Positions 14,033 through 21,743 of a stretch of DNA of 29,196 bases are shown here, one piece after another. The stretch comes from JBDSKH01 sp050245915 (GTDB lineage: Bacteria; Actinomycetota; Actinomycetes; Actinomycetales; Microbacteriaceae). Within the stretch, counting starts at the first letter, position 1. Every line of letters begins with the position of its first letter. Both the position numbers and the translations under genes were made by a program. Location: contig JBFWWZ010000039.1 in NCBI GenBank assembly GCA_050245915.1, positions 1-29,196 on the forward strand, in the 5' to 3' direction. The notes beneath the pieces are model-generated. The model did no database searches. It was not told where the DNA came from and saw only the letters and a list, made by a program, of their open reading frames with translations.

Positions 14033-15250
14033 GTGACCGGCCTTTCTTTCGATGTGGTGACGGAAGAGGTCGACCCGCAGAACTCGCTGCTGCCGCTCCT
14101 CGACCGCGAGCACCCCCTGCTGTTCATGCGCCGCGGTGAAGGGATCGCCGGCATCGGCGAAGCCGCGCGACTCGAATTCCGGGGACCCGACCGCATCCGC
14201 GAGGCCGCCGCCGCGTGGCGGGACATCGCCGCCGCCTCCACCGTGCGCGACGAGGTCGGCCGGTCCGGAACCGGGCTGATCGCCTTCGGGGCGTTCGCGT
14301 TCGCCGACGACTCGGCCTGCACGAGCGTGCTCATCGTCCCCCGGCTGATCATCGGGCGCCGGGACGGCGTGAGCTGGGTGACCCGTGTCGACGGAGCGGA
14401 CGATTCCGTGATGGCGTCAGCACTGGGGCCCGAGTACCGGGTGATGCTGCACCCCGGCGCGCTCGGACCCGACGCGTACCGGGATGCGGTGGGCACCGCG
14501 GTCGAGCGCATCCTGGCCGGCGGGGTCGAGAAGGTCGTGCTCGCCCGCGACCTCGTCGGACGCCTCCCCGAGGGCGGCGACGTGCGCCGCGTGCTCGTCG
14601 ACCTCGCACTCGGCTACCCCGACACCTGGACCTTCGCCGTCGACGGCCTCATCGGCTCCAGCCCCGAGACGCTGGTGCGGGTCAGCGCCGGCAGCGTGAC
14701 CGCGCGGGTGCTCGCCGGCAGCGCAGGCAGAGGGGTGGATGCGGCGAGCGACTCGGCCGCGGCCCTCGCCCTCGCGACCTCCACCAAAGACCTCGACGAG
14801 CACCGCTACGCCGTGGAGAGCGTCGTCAACGCCCTCCGGTCCCACGTGCGCGGCGTCGCGGCCAGCGAGATCCCGTTCGCCCTGAAACTGCCGAACCTGT
14901 GGCACCTGGCCAGCGACATCGAGGGCCCGCTCAGCGACGGCTCGACGGCACTCGACCTGGTGGCGGCGCTGCACCCGACCGCGGCCGTCGCCGGAACCCC
15001 CCGCGACGCCGCACTCGAGCTCATCGGCGAGCTGGAGGGGTTCGACCGGTGCCGGTACGGCGGGCCGGTCGGCTGGGTGGATGCCGCGGGCGGCGGCAAG
15101 TGGGCGGTGGCGCTCCGCAGCGCGGAGGTGCGCGCCGACGGCGCGATCAGCGCATTCGCCGGAGCGGGCATCGTCGCCGACTCCGACCCGGAGCGCGAGC
15201 TCGCGGAGACCCGCCTGAAGTTCCGCCCGATCGTGGAGGCGTTCGCCTAG
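14033..15250 (+). CDS. menF: Isochorismate synthase
   Basis: 405 aa, converts chorismate to isochorismate, the entry step to menaquinone. The C-terminal chorismate-binding domain starts with GGVEKVVLARD, in which K167 fits the general base of MenF/EntC enzymes, and continues with PTAAVAGTPRDAALELI, FDRCRYGGPVGWVDAAGGG and FAGAGIVADSDPERELAET (Mg site). Salicylate synthases and anthranilate synthases share this fold, but the menaquinone genes on both sides favour isochorismate synthase. GTG start with a -10 box 6 nt upstream and no ribosome site. Its 3' end overlaps the PPK2 gene by 4 bp on the other strand. Confidence 0.92.
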   Translation: MTGLSFDVVTEEVDPQNSLLPLLDREHPLLFMRRGEGIAGIGEAARLEFRGPDRIREAAAAWRDIAAASTVRDEVGRSGTGLIAFGAFAFADDSACTSVLIVPRLIIGRRDGVSWVTRVDGADDSVMASALGPEYRVMLHPGALGPDAYRDAVGTAVERILAGGVEKVVLARDLVGRLPEGGDVRRVLVDLALGYPDTWTFAVDGLIGSSPETLVRVSAGSVTARVLAGSAGRGVDAASDSAAALALATSTKDLDEHRYAVESVVNALRSHVRGVAASEIPFALKLPNLWHLASDIEGPLSDGSTALDLVAALHPTAAVAGTPRDAALELIGELEGFDRCRYGGPVGWVDAAGGGKWAVALRSAEVRADGAISAFAGAGIVADSDPERELAETRLKFRPIVEAFA

Positions 15251-16071
15251 CTCGCGGCGAGCTTCTGCTGCTCGGCGGCGACGTCGTAGTCCGCTTTCGG
15301 CCACTGCAGGTTCATGGCTCGCAACGCATCCACCATCAGCCCTTGGACGGCGAGGCGCGCGAACCACTTGTGGTCGGCGGGCACCACGTACCACGGCGCC
15401 TCAGCGGTCGAGGTGCGGGTGAGCGCGATCTCGTAGGCCTCCATGTACGCGGGCCAGAGCGCGCGCTCCTCGAGGTCACCGGGGTTGTACTTCCAGTGCT
15501 TCGCCGGGTCGGCGAGGCGGTCGGTGAGACGCTGCTTCTGCTCCTCCGGCGAGATGTGCAGCATCACCTTGATGAGCGTGGTGCCGCCGGCGACGAGTTC
15601 CTTCTCGAAGTCGGCGATGATGCCGTAGCGCTCCTCGATCGCCTCCGGCGTCGAGAAGCCGCGCACCCGGTGGATGAGCACGTCCTCGTAGTGCGAGCGG
15701 TCGAAGACGCCGATGATCCCCGGCTCGGGCAGTTCTCTGCGCACCCGCCAGAGGAAGTCGTGCGCCTTCTCCTCATCGGTCGGCTTCTTGAACGCGTGGA
15801 TGCGGGTGCCCTGCGGGTCGACCGATCCGACGACGTGCTTCACGATGCCGCCCTTGCCCGCGGTGTCCATCGCCTGCAGCACCAGCAGCAGCCGGCGCGT
15901 GTCGCCGAACCGGGATGCCGCGAACAGCCGCTCCTGCAGGTCCGCGAACTCGGCGACCCCGGCCTCCAGCGCCTCCTCGCCCTCGTCTTTGTCGCCGGGG
16001 AATCCGGGGGTCCCGCCGGTGTCCACCGATGCGAGGTCGAGGGTGCCGTCGACGCGCTGCAGTCCGGTCAT
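15247..16071 (-). CDS. ppk2: Polyphosphate kinase 2 family nucleotide phosphotransferase
   Basis: 274 aa, soluble P-loop enzyme that transfers phosphate between polyphosphate and a nucleotide (AMP, ADP or GDP; direction not evident). Walker A MDTAGKGG (D69, K73), Walker B VFDRSHYEDVL with D124, lid region around HISPEEQKQRLTDRLADPAKHWK, and the closing WYVVPADHKWFARLAV. The spelling of these motifs fits the single-domain PPK2-related subgroup common in actinobacteria. TACGAT ends 6 nt before the ATG. It is convergent with menF and lies between menF and menD without an obvious link to menaquinone synthesis. Confidence 0.91.
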   Translation of the reverse strand: MTGLQRVDGTLDLASVDTGGTPGFPGDKDEGEEALEAGVAEFADLQERLFAASRFGDTRRLLLVLQAMDTAGKGGIVKHVVGSVDPQGTRIHAFKKPTDEEKAHDFLWRVRRELPEPGIIGVFDRSHYEDVLIHRVRGFSTPEAIEERYGIIADFEKELVAGGTTLIKVMLHISPEEQKQRLTDRLADPAKHWKYNPGDLEERALWPAYMEAYEIALTRTSTAEAPWYVVPADHKWFARLAVQGLMVDALRAMNLQWPKADYDVAAEQQKLAAS

Positions 16072-16077
16072 GCGCCG

Positions 16078-16083
16078 ATCGTA
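16078..16083 (-). promoter_or_regulatory. -10 element for leaderless ppk2
   Basis: TACGAT (minus) ends 6 nt before the ATG at 16071. It falls in the 31-bp gap after the menD stop. Confidence 0.55.
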
Positions 16084-16102
16084 CTGATCTCGGCGCGTTC
16101 GA

Positions 16103-17764
16103 TCACCGGCTGAGGGGCACGTCGATCAGCACCCGCCCTGGGGTCGGGCTGAGCGCGGGGTCGAGCTCGCCCCGGGTCTCCACCCGCCGGTACTCCCATC
16201 CGTAGGCGGATGCCAGCGCGGCCAGGTCGACGGTCTGCGGCGTCAGAAGCACCCGGTCCACGAGCTCGGGATCCGCGGTCGCCGCCACCTCGAGCCCGTC
16301 GAAGATGGTGCCGCCGCCGTCGTTGCCGACGATCACCTGCATCCGGGGCAGCTGCTCCCCGTGGCCGGCGACCAGCGAGCCGGCGTCGTGCAGCAACGCC
16401 AGATCCCCGAGCAGCACGCGCGTCACTCCGGCGGTCGAGCCCCGGTGATCGAGCTCGTCGAGATCATCGAGTCCGTCGAGATCCTGCGACGCCAGCGCGA
16501 TGCCGGTGGCGGTGGCGATGGTGCCGTCGATGCCGGCGAGGCCGCGGTTCGCGTGCACCGGGATCCGTTTGCCCGGCGCCACCTTGTCGAGCTCCCGGAT
16601 CAGCCGGGACGCCCCGAGCACCAGCCGGTCGTGCGGCCAGCTCGCCCGCCACACCGCCTCGACCAGCAGGCGCCGGGTCACCGGCTGCCGCTGTTCGGCG
16701 AGCGCGGCGCGCGCGAAAGCGGCACGTTCGGCGAACGCCTCGGTCTCGGGGCCGGCGCCGATCGGATCATCCTGCTCGAGCAGCTGCCGTGACGCGTGCA
16801 CCCACGGACCCACCCAGGATCGCCCCGCCTCGACGGGCGCGTCGGCGGCGACTTCGACGGCATCCACGAACCGCGTCACGCGCCGGCCGGGGTTGTAGTC
16901 GTCGATGCCCGGCGACCGCACGACGATCGTCTCGACACCGTCGCGCTCCAGCAGCGCGGGCACCTCGCGGCTGAGCGTCGGATGCCCGAACACGATCGCG
17001 CGGTCCACACGGCCGCCGAACTCCGGGTCGCGCAGCAGCTCGCGGTAGGCCGGCACCAGGTTCGGCCCGAACCGGGCTCCGGATGCCACCTCGGCCAGCA
17101 GCGGAGCGTTCAGCGCGCGGGCGGCGGCCTCGGCCTCCGGGCCGGCGCCGGTCCCGGCGATCACGACCGTGCCGGGTGCCGGGTCGATCGTCACCGCCGG
17201 TCGAGCAGCGGCCGCAGCGCGATCGCGTATCGAGACCCGCGGCAGCTCGACGGGCGACGACAGCGGCTCGCGGAACGCGATATTCACGTGCCCCGGACCG
17301 TCGATCCCGGTCAGGATCTGCTCGGCGACGGCGATCGCATCCGCGTCCGGGGCGCTGCCGTCCACCTCGATCAGCCGCGCCGCCCTGCCGAACATCCCGG
17401 GCTGCACGGTCGCCTGGTTCGCGCCGATGCCGATCAGCTCGGGCGGGCGATCCGCGGTCAGCAGGATCAGCGGCACACCCGAGTGGGCCGCCTCCAGCAC
17501 CGCGGGGTGCAGTTCGGCGACCGCCGTGCCCGACGTGGTGATGACGGCGACGGGCAGACCCGACTCGACCGCGAGGCCGATCGCCAGAAACCCCGCGGAG
17601 CGCTCGTCGATGCGAACGTGCAACCGCAGCATCCCGGCGCGTTCGAACTCCGCTGCGGCGAGCGCCAGAGCCTGCGAGCGCGAACCAGGGCTCAGCACCA
17701 CGTCACGCACACCGGACGCGATCAACTCACCGAGGAGCGCGGTCGCGAACGCCGACGCGGTCAC
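16103..17764 (-). CDS. menD: SEPHCHC synthase (menaquinone synthesis)
   Basis: 553 aa ThDP-dependent enzyme that adds a 2-oxoglutarate-derived succinyl group to isochorismate. N-terminal SGVRDVVLSPGSRSQALALA, then ITTSGTAVAELHPAVLEA with LTADRPPELIGIGANQATVQPGMF are classic MenD stretches; the glutamate of the ThDP site is expected in the first domain. Two places carry the dispersed palindrome in frame: VSIRDRAAAAARPA (long form) and an acidic stretch DLDGLDDLDELDHRG (repeated short form) just before the conserved VLLGDLALLHD, where other MenD proteins have only a few residues. GTG start overlaps the stop of the PLDc_N gene by 4 bp. Confidence 0.95.
   Translation of the reverse strand: MTASAFATALLGELIASGVRDVVLSPGSRSQALALAAAEFERAGMLRLHVRIDERSAGFLAIGLAVESGLPVAVITTSGTAVAELHPAVLEAAHSGVPLILLTADRPPELIGIGANQATVQPGMFGRAARLIEVDGSAPDADAIAVAEQILTGIDGPGHVNIAFREPLSSPVELPRVSIRDRAAAAARPAVTIDPAPGTVVIAGTGAGPEAEAAARALNAPLLAEVASGARFGPNLVPAYRELLRDPEFGGRVDRAIVFGHPTLSREVPALLERDGVETIVVRSPGIDDYNPGRRVTRFVDAVEVAADAPVEAGRSWVGPWVHASRQLLEQDDPIGAGPETEAFAERAAFARAALAEQRQPVTRRLLVEAVWRASWPHDRLVLGASRLIRELDKVAPGKRIPVHANRGLAGIDGTIATATGIALASQDLDGLDDLDELDHRGSTAGVTRVLLGDLALLHDAGSLVAGHGEQLPRMQVIVGNDGGGTIFDGLEVAATADPELVDRVLLTPQTVDLAALASAYGWEYRRVETRGELDPALSPTPGRVLIDVPLSR
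16431..16493. repeat. Dispersed palindrome, short form, expanded copies in menD
   Basis: GATCGAGCTCGTCGAGATC at 16447-16465 has complementary arms GATC/GATC. A second imperfect copy follows at about 16466-16483 and a half copy precedes it. The block encodes the acidic insert DLDGLDDLDELDHRG of MenD. Confidence 0.7.
17199..17237 (+). repeat. Dispersed palindrome, long form, in menD
   Basis: GGTCGAG, 24-nt spacer, TCGAGACC; arms GGTC/GACC complementary. Identical layout and length to the intergenic copy at 5942-5980. Read on the minus strand it encodes RVSIRDRAAAAARPA. Confidence 0.8.
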
Positions 17765-18105
17765 TCCTTCGGCTTGTCGTCGTCGATCTCGCGCAGGCGC
17801 TCCTCCAGCTCGCGGATGCGCTCCTCCTGCGCCTGCTCACGGCTCAGCTTGCGCAGGAAGTCGGGGTCGTCGTCGGGCGCGCGCGGTCCCCGCCGCACCG
17901 ACCCGCCCCCGCGTTCGGAGAGCCGCTCACGCCCGAGGAAGAACCAGAGCACGGCGCCGATGATCGGCAGCACGACGACGATCAGCGCCCACAGGATCTT
18001 GGGCAGGCCTTTGACGCGTGACCTGTCGATGAGCGCGATGTCGACCAGCGTGTAGATCAACACCGCTGCCGCGATGAGGAACGGGAGGTACCTCACGATC
18101 GCCAT
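17761..18105 (-). CDS. Small PLDc_N-domain membrane protein
   Basis: 114 aa. Two membrane helices (about 5-25 and 38-58) around DRSRVKGLPKILWALIVVVLPIIGAVLWFFLGR, the pattern of the PLDc_N domain that forms the anchor of cardiolipin synthases but here stands alone. The C-terminal 55 residues are charged and soluble, with a probable coiled coil at QEERIRELEERLREIDDD. Function is unknown. TAGAAT ends 6 nt before the ATG, so the mRNA is probably leaderless. Its stop overlaps the menD start (GTGA), so it is translated ahead of menD; a link to membrane assembly of menaquinone enzymes is possible but only inferred. Confidence 0.85.
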   Translation of the reverse strand: MAIVRYLPFLIAAAVLIYTLVDIALIDRSRVKGLPKILWALIVVVLPIIGAVLWFFLGRERLSERGGGSVRRGPRAPDDDPDFLRKLSREQAQEERIRELEERLREIDDDKPKE

Positions 18106-18111
18106 AGGGCG

Positions 18112-18117
18112 ATTCTA
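18112..18117 (-). promoter_or_regulatory. -10 element for the PLDc_N-menD operon
   Basis: TAGAAT (minus) ends 6 nt before the ATG at 18105. Two bases (CG) separate it from the opposing -10 box, forming the palindrome TCTACGTAGA. Confidence 0.65.
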
Positions 18118-18119
18118 CG

Positions 18120-18125
18120 TAGACT
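18120..18125 (+). promoter_or_regulatory. -10 element for the leaderless DUF4229 gene
   Basis: TAGACT ends 6 nt before the GTG at 18132, back to back with the minus-strand box. Confidence 0.65.
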
Positions 18126-18131
18126 CGTCCG

Positions 18132-18368
18132 GTGCCCACCTGGATCACGTACACGCTCGTCCGGATCGGGCTGTTCGCCGCCCTGTTCGTGGTGCTGATG
18201 CTGGTCGGGCTGGAAGGGTGGCTCGCCGCGATCCTGGCCGCCCTGATCGCGTTCCTGGTGTCGTACATCTTCTTCCGCGGGATGCGGGCGCGCGTCGCCG
18301 CGGAGCTCGCCGAATCCCGGGCGACGACCGACAAGACGCCCGACGAGGTCGCCGAAGACGAGCGGTGA
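18132..18368 (+). CDS. DUF4229-type small membrane protein
   Basis: 78 aa, two membrane helices (about 6-27 and 29-49) and a charged C-terminal tail. The sequence around FLVSYIFFRGMRARVAAELAE resembles DUF4229 proteins, which in actinobacteria are often found next to menaquinone genes. No function is known. Start GTG with a -10 box 6 nt upstream. Its TGA stop is formed by one arm of a dispersed palindrome, and the menA stop by the other arm. Confidence 0.78.
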   Translation: MPTWITYTLVRIGLFAALFVVLMLVGLEGWLAAILAALIAFLVSYIFFRGMRARVAAELAESRATTDKTPDEVAEDER

Positions 18369-18400
18369 TCGAGGAGCGCCGTCAGACGCTTATCGAGATC
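18367..18400. repeat. Dispersed palindrome at the DUF4229/menA junction
   Basis: GATCGAG, 19-nt spacer, TCGAGATC. Including flanking bases the arms are GTGATC (18365-18370) and GATCAC (18397-18402), so each strand carries a TGA that is used as a stop codon: DUF4229 on plus and menA on minus. Confidence 0.75.
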
Positions 18401-19418
18401 ACACCCAGAGGATGCCGCCGAACGCCAGCACGGCGGCCATCCCGACGCCGAACCCGAGCGCCACGAGCAGCGTCAGACGCAGAGCCGTCAGGTACTCGCG
18501 CGGGGTCTTCGCCGTCGCGACGATCAGCATCGCCGGCAGCGAGGCCAGCCCGATGAAGAAGACGAACACCGTCCAGTCGTAGAAGATCACGTAGAACGCG
18601 AGCGCACCGAACGGCAGCACCATCAGCACGATGTAGAGGATGCGGGTGCCGAGGTCGCCCAGCAGCACCGCCAGGGTGCGCTTGCCCACCGCGGCATCCC
18701 GTTCGCGGTCGCGCAGGTTGTTGACCACCAGCACCGCCGCGGCGATCGCACCGAGCGCCGCGCCGCCCACCCAGGCCTCGACGTTGACCTCGCCCACCTG
18801 GGTGTACATGGTGCCCGCGACCGGGATCGCGCCGAAGAACAGGAACACGACGATCTCGCCGAACCCCGCGTACCCGTACGGCTTCGGGCCGCCCGTGTAG
18901 AACCAGGCGGCGGCGAGCGCCACAACCCCGACGGCGAACAGCCAGTACTGCCCGCTCAGGATGATCAGGGTCGCCCCCGCGACGACGGCCAGCGCGAAGA
19001 AGACGAGGGCTGCGATCAGCACGTGGCGCGGCTTCGCCCGGCCCGAGCCGACGAGACGCACCGGTCCGATGCGGTTGCGGTCCGTGCCGCGCACCCCGTC
19101 GGAGTAGTCGTTCGCGTAGTTCACGCCGATCTGCAACGCGACGGCGACGGCGAGCGCCAGCAGCGCGCGCACCCAGTGGTCGTACCAGTTCTCGGTGAGC
19201 AGGGATGCCGCGCCGGTTCCCAGCGCGACGGGCGCGATCGCGAGCGCGAGGGTCTGCGGCCGCGCACCGGCGATCCAGGTGCCGAGCGTCGCCGGGGGCA
19301 GCTGCTCGGCCGGACGACCCCCCGGCCGCCGGCTCTTACCGCGGCTCTTGTTCTGGGTGCCGCGCTTCGACACCGCCCGCTCGACCTGTCGCGGATCGAT
19401 CCGCTGCTGCTTCGCCAC
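18399..19418 (-). CDS. menA: 1,4-dihydroxy-2-naphthoate polyprenyltransferase
   Basis: 339 aa membrane enzyme of the UbiA family that attaches the polyprenyl chain to DHNA. First Asp-rich motif NDYSD (N103-D107) in VNYANDYSDGVRGTDRNRIGPVRLVGSG; about eight hydrophobic helices; second motif region NNLRDRERDAAVGKRTLAVLLG. Unusual: about 45 basic, polar residues precede the conserved TWIAGARPQTLALA, where most MenA proteins begin. The GTG start is nevertheless supported by TAGGAT ending 6 nt before it. This promoter lies in the last codons of menE, so menA can be transcribed separately from menB-menE. Confidence 0.93.
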   Translation of the reverse strand: MAKQQRIDPRQVERAVSKRGTQNKSRGKSRRPGGRPAEQLPPATLGTWIAGARPQTLALAIAPVALGTGAASLLTENWYDHWVRALLALAVAVALQIGVNYANDYSDGVRGTDRNRIGPVRLVGSGRAKPRHVLIAALVFFALAVVAGATLIILSGQYWLFAVGVVALAAAWFYTGGPKPYGYAGFGEIVVFLFFGAIPVAGTMYTQVGEVNVEAWVGGAALGAIAAAVLVVNNLRDRERDAAVGKRTLAVLLGDLGTRILYIVLMVLPFGALAFYVIFYDWTVFVFFIGLASLPAMLIVATAKTPREYLTALRLTLLVALGFGVGMAAVLAFGGILWV

Positions 19419-19424
19419 GGGTGA

Positions 19425-19430
19425 ATCCTA
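19425..19430 (-). promoter_or_regulatory. -10 element for leaderless menA
   Basis: TAGGAT (minus) ends 6 nt before the GTG at 19418; overlaps the menE stop region. Confidence 0.65.
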
Positions 19431-20516
19431 TTCGGCAGCAAGTGCGGCGAGCGCGACGCGGTCGGGCTTGCCGCTCACGAGCACCGGGATCCGGTCCACG
19501 TGCAGCACCCGCGCATGCCGCACCGCCTTCCCCAGGTCGCCGAGGTACGGGTGCAGCTCCGCCGGCGTGAGGTCCGCCGTGACGATCACCGGCACCTCGC
19601 CCCACCGCGGGTCGGGCGCGGAGACGACCACGGCATCCGGATAGAGCTCACGCACACGCTGCTCGACCGCACCGAGCGACACCTTCAGCCCGCCCGAGAT
19701 GATGACATCGTCGCGCCGTCCGGTGATGCGCAGCATCTCGCCGTCCCAGGTGCCGGAGTCGTTGGTGCGGAACCAGTGCGCGCCGTCCGCGACGACGAAA
19801 CGCTCGGCGGTGAGCCCGGGGTCGCCGAGGTAGCCCTCGGCGAGGGTCGGTCCGCCGATCCACACCTCGCCGTCCTCGATGCGCACCGCCGTCGTCCCGA
19901 TCGGCCGCCCGTCGTACACGCAGCCGCCGCTCGTCTCGCTCGAGCCGTACGTGCGCGTGACCGGGATGCCGCGCTCCTCCACGAGGGCACGCAGCGGACC
20001 CGGCATCGACTGCCCGCCGACCAGCACCCGGGTGAAGGTCCTCAGCGCGTCCACCGCGGCGTCGTCACCGATCAGGGTGGCCAGCTGGGCCGGCACCAGC
20101 GAGACGAAACGGGCCGGCTCGGTGAGCTCGTCGACCGCCGCAAGGAATCGCGCCGCGGTGAAATGCTCCCCGACGACGGTGACCGGCTCGAAACCGGCGG
20201 CGATCGAGCGGGTGAGCACGTTGAGTCCGGCGATGTAGTTCGTGGGGAGCGCCAGCAGCCACTGCCCCGGCCCGCCGAGTGCCGACTCCGAGGCCGCCGC
20301 GGATGCGAGCACCGCGTCCGCGCTCAGCATCACCCGTTTCGGCGTCCCCGTCGACCCGCTCGTCTCGACGACGAGGGCGACCCGCTGCTCGACCGACGCG
20401 GGCAGGCCGGTGGCGCCCCCGGCATCCACGAAGAGTGCCGGGCCGCCCGCCAGCGCGTCGCGCAGAGCGTCGAACACCCCGGAGCCCGCGGGCACGACGC
20501 GCAGCGGACGGGTCAC
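19428..20516 (-). CDS. menE: o-Succinylbenzoate-CoA ligase
   Basis: 362 aa acyl-CoA synthetase (AMP-forming) that activates o-succinylbenzoate before ring closure by MenB. P-loop ETSGSTGTPKRVMLSADAV (about 50-68), YGSSETSGGCVYDG (A5 motif), DSGTWDG and the hinge GRRDDVIISGGLKVSL. The C-terminal lysine motif is in VSGKPDRVAL. It is shorter than enzymes of Firmicutes because the N-terminal part is reduced, which is usual for actinobacterial MenE. GTG start 4 nt after the menB stop, so the two are probably co-translated. Confidence 0.93.
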   Translation of the reverse strand: MTRPLRVVPAGSGVFDALRDALAGGPALFVDAGGATGLPASVEQRVALVVETSGSTGTPKRVMLSADAVLASAAASESALGGPGQWLLALPTNYIAGLNVLTRSIAAGFEPVTVVGEHFTAARFLAAVDELTEPARFVSLVPAQLATLIGDDAAVDALRTFTRVLVGGQSMPGPLRALVEERGIPVTRTYGSSETSGGCVYDGRPIGTTAVRIEDGEVWIGGPTLAEGYLGDPGLTAERFVVADGAHWFRTNDSGTWDGEMLRITGRRDDVIISGGLKVSLGAVEQRVRELYPDAVVVSAPDPRWGEVPVIVTADLTPAELHPYLGDLGKAVRHARVLHVDRIPVLVSGKPDRVALAALAAE

Positions 20517-20520
20517 GCGC

Positions 20521-21423
20521 TCAGAACTGCCACGGGTAGGGGGCCCAGTCGGGCGCCCGCTTGCCGAGGAACGCGTCGCGCCCCTCGACAGCCTCGTCGG
20601 TGCCGTACGCGAGCCGGGTGGCCTCGCCGGCGAACACCTGCTGGCCGACCATCCCGTCGTCGACGGCGTTCATCGCGAACTTCAGCATCCGGATCGCGGT
20701 GGGGCTCTTGCCGAGGATGGTCTGCGCCCACTCCACCGCCGTGGATTCGAGCTCGGCGTGCGGCACGACCGCGTTCACCGCGCCCATCTCGTACGCCCGC
20801 TGGGCGTCGTACTCGCGAGCGAGGAAGAAGACCTCGCGCGCGAACTTCTGCCCGACCTGCCGCGCGAAGTACGCGCTGCCGTAGCCGCCGTCGAACGAGC
20901 CGACATCCGCGTCGGTCTGCTTGAAGCGGGCGTGCTCGGCCGACGCGATCGTGAGATCGCAGACCACGTGCAGCGAATGCCCGCCGCCCGCCGCCCAGCC
21001 CGGGACGACGGCGATGACCACCTTCGGCATGAACCGGATCAGCCGCTGCACCTCGAGGATGTGCAGGCGGCCCAGAGCGGTGGTCGAGCCTGTCGAGACC
21101 CCGCCGGCATCCTCGTACCGGTACCCGTCCTTGCCCCGGATGCGCTGGTCGCCCCCCGAGCAGAACGCCCAGCCGCCGTCCTTCGGGCTCGGCCCGTTGC
21201 CGGTGAGCAGCACCACCCCGACCCGCGGGTTCTGCCGCGCGTCGTCGAGCGCCCGCGCCAGCTGATCGACGGTGCGCGGGCGGAACGCGTTCCGCACCTC
21301 CGGCCGGTTGAACGCGACCCGCGCGATCGCACCATCGGCGTGCAGGTGGTAGGTGATGTCGTCGAGGTCGTCGAACCCCGGCACGGCATGCCAGATCGAC
21401 TCGTCGAACAGCTCAGAGATCAT
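20521..21423 (-). CDS. menB: 1,4-Dihydroxy-2-naphthoyl-CoA synthase
   Basis: 300 aa crotonase-fold enzyme that closes the second ring of naphthoate. I use the ATG at 21423 (MISELFDESIWHAVPGFDDL); the longer frame upstream belongs to another gene. Family stretches: RPEVRNAFRPRTVDEL-like, AFCSGGDQRIRGKDGYRY, LHILEVQRLIRFMPKVVIAVVPGWAAGGGHSLHVVCDL (oxyanion hole) and TDADVGSFDGGYGSAY. Between YRYEDAGG and ALGRLH is VSTGSTT, encoded by a perfect copy of the dispersed palindrome in a loop that is variable among MenB proteins. The ATG overlaps the stop of the preceding small membrane protein (ATGA). Confidence 0.95.
   Translation of the reverse strand: MISELFDESIWHAVPGFDDLDDITYHLHADGAIARVAFNRPEVRNAFRPRTVDQLARALDDARQNPRVGVVLLTGNGPSPKDGGWAFCSGGDQRIRGKDGYRYEDAGGVSTGSTTALGRLHILEVQRLIRFMPKVVIAVVPGWAAGGGHSLHVVCDLTIASAEHARFKQTDADVGSFDGGYGSAYFARQVGQKFAREVFFLAREYDAQRAYEMGAVNAVVPHAELESTAVEWAQTILGKSPTAIRMLKFAMNAVDDGMVGQQVFAGEATRLAYGTDEAVEGRDAFLGKRAPDWAPYPWQF
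21082..21100 (+). repeat. Dispersed palindrome, short form, in menB
   Basis: GGTCGAGCCTGTCGAGACC, a perfect consensus copy. Read on the minus strand in frame as VSTGST. Confidence 0.88.
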
Positions 21424-21743
21424 GCCCACAGGCTTCCGATCGCGTCGAGGGCGGGGGTCAGGATCAGCGGGTTCGCCACGATGCCGAGCACCACGCCGGT
21501 CACCGCCCAGGCGCGCCGGCGGCCCAGGATGAGCGCCACGCCCCCGAAGAGCACGGCCAGCACGCTGATGCCCACCGCCGCCCACGCGGCCCAGGTGGCA
21601 TCCCGGAAGCGGTCGCTCGTCGCCAGCACGATGCCGGTGATCAGCGCACCCGTGGTCGCCAGCCCGAGAGCGAACGCGACCATGCCCGGCCAGACCGGCC
21701 GGACGCGTGCCTCGGTGGTCGAGCCCGTCACGACCACGGTCAA
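21420..21743 (-). CDS. Small membrane protein coupled to menB
   Basis: About 107 aa, not recognised. Three hydrophobic segments: MVAFALGLATTGALITGIVL, AVGISVLAVLFGGVALIL and WAVTGVVLGIVANPLILTPAL, similar in style to DUF4190-like proteins. The start is uncertain: TTG 21743 overlaps the upstream stop (TTGA), and GTG codons follow at 21737 and 21731. I list the TTG. The N-terminal VTGSTTEA is encoded by a diverged copy of the dispersed palindrome. Its stop overlaps the menB ATG, so it is probably translated with menB. Confidence 0.65.
   Translation of the reverse strand: MTVVVTGSTTEARVRPVWPGMVAFALGLATTGALITGIVLATSDRFRDATWAAWAAVGISVLAVLFGGVALILGRRRAWAVTGVVLGIVANPLILTPALDAIGSLWA
21717..21735 (+). 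repeat. Dispersed palindrome, diverged short form
   Basis: GGTCGAGCCCGTCACGACC; arms GGTC/GACC kept, right half altered. It falls at the start of the small membrane protein gene and encodes part of VTGSTTEA. Confidence 0.65.
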
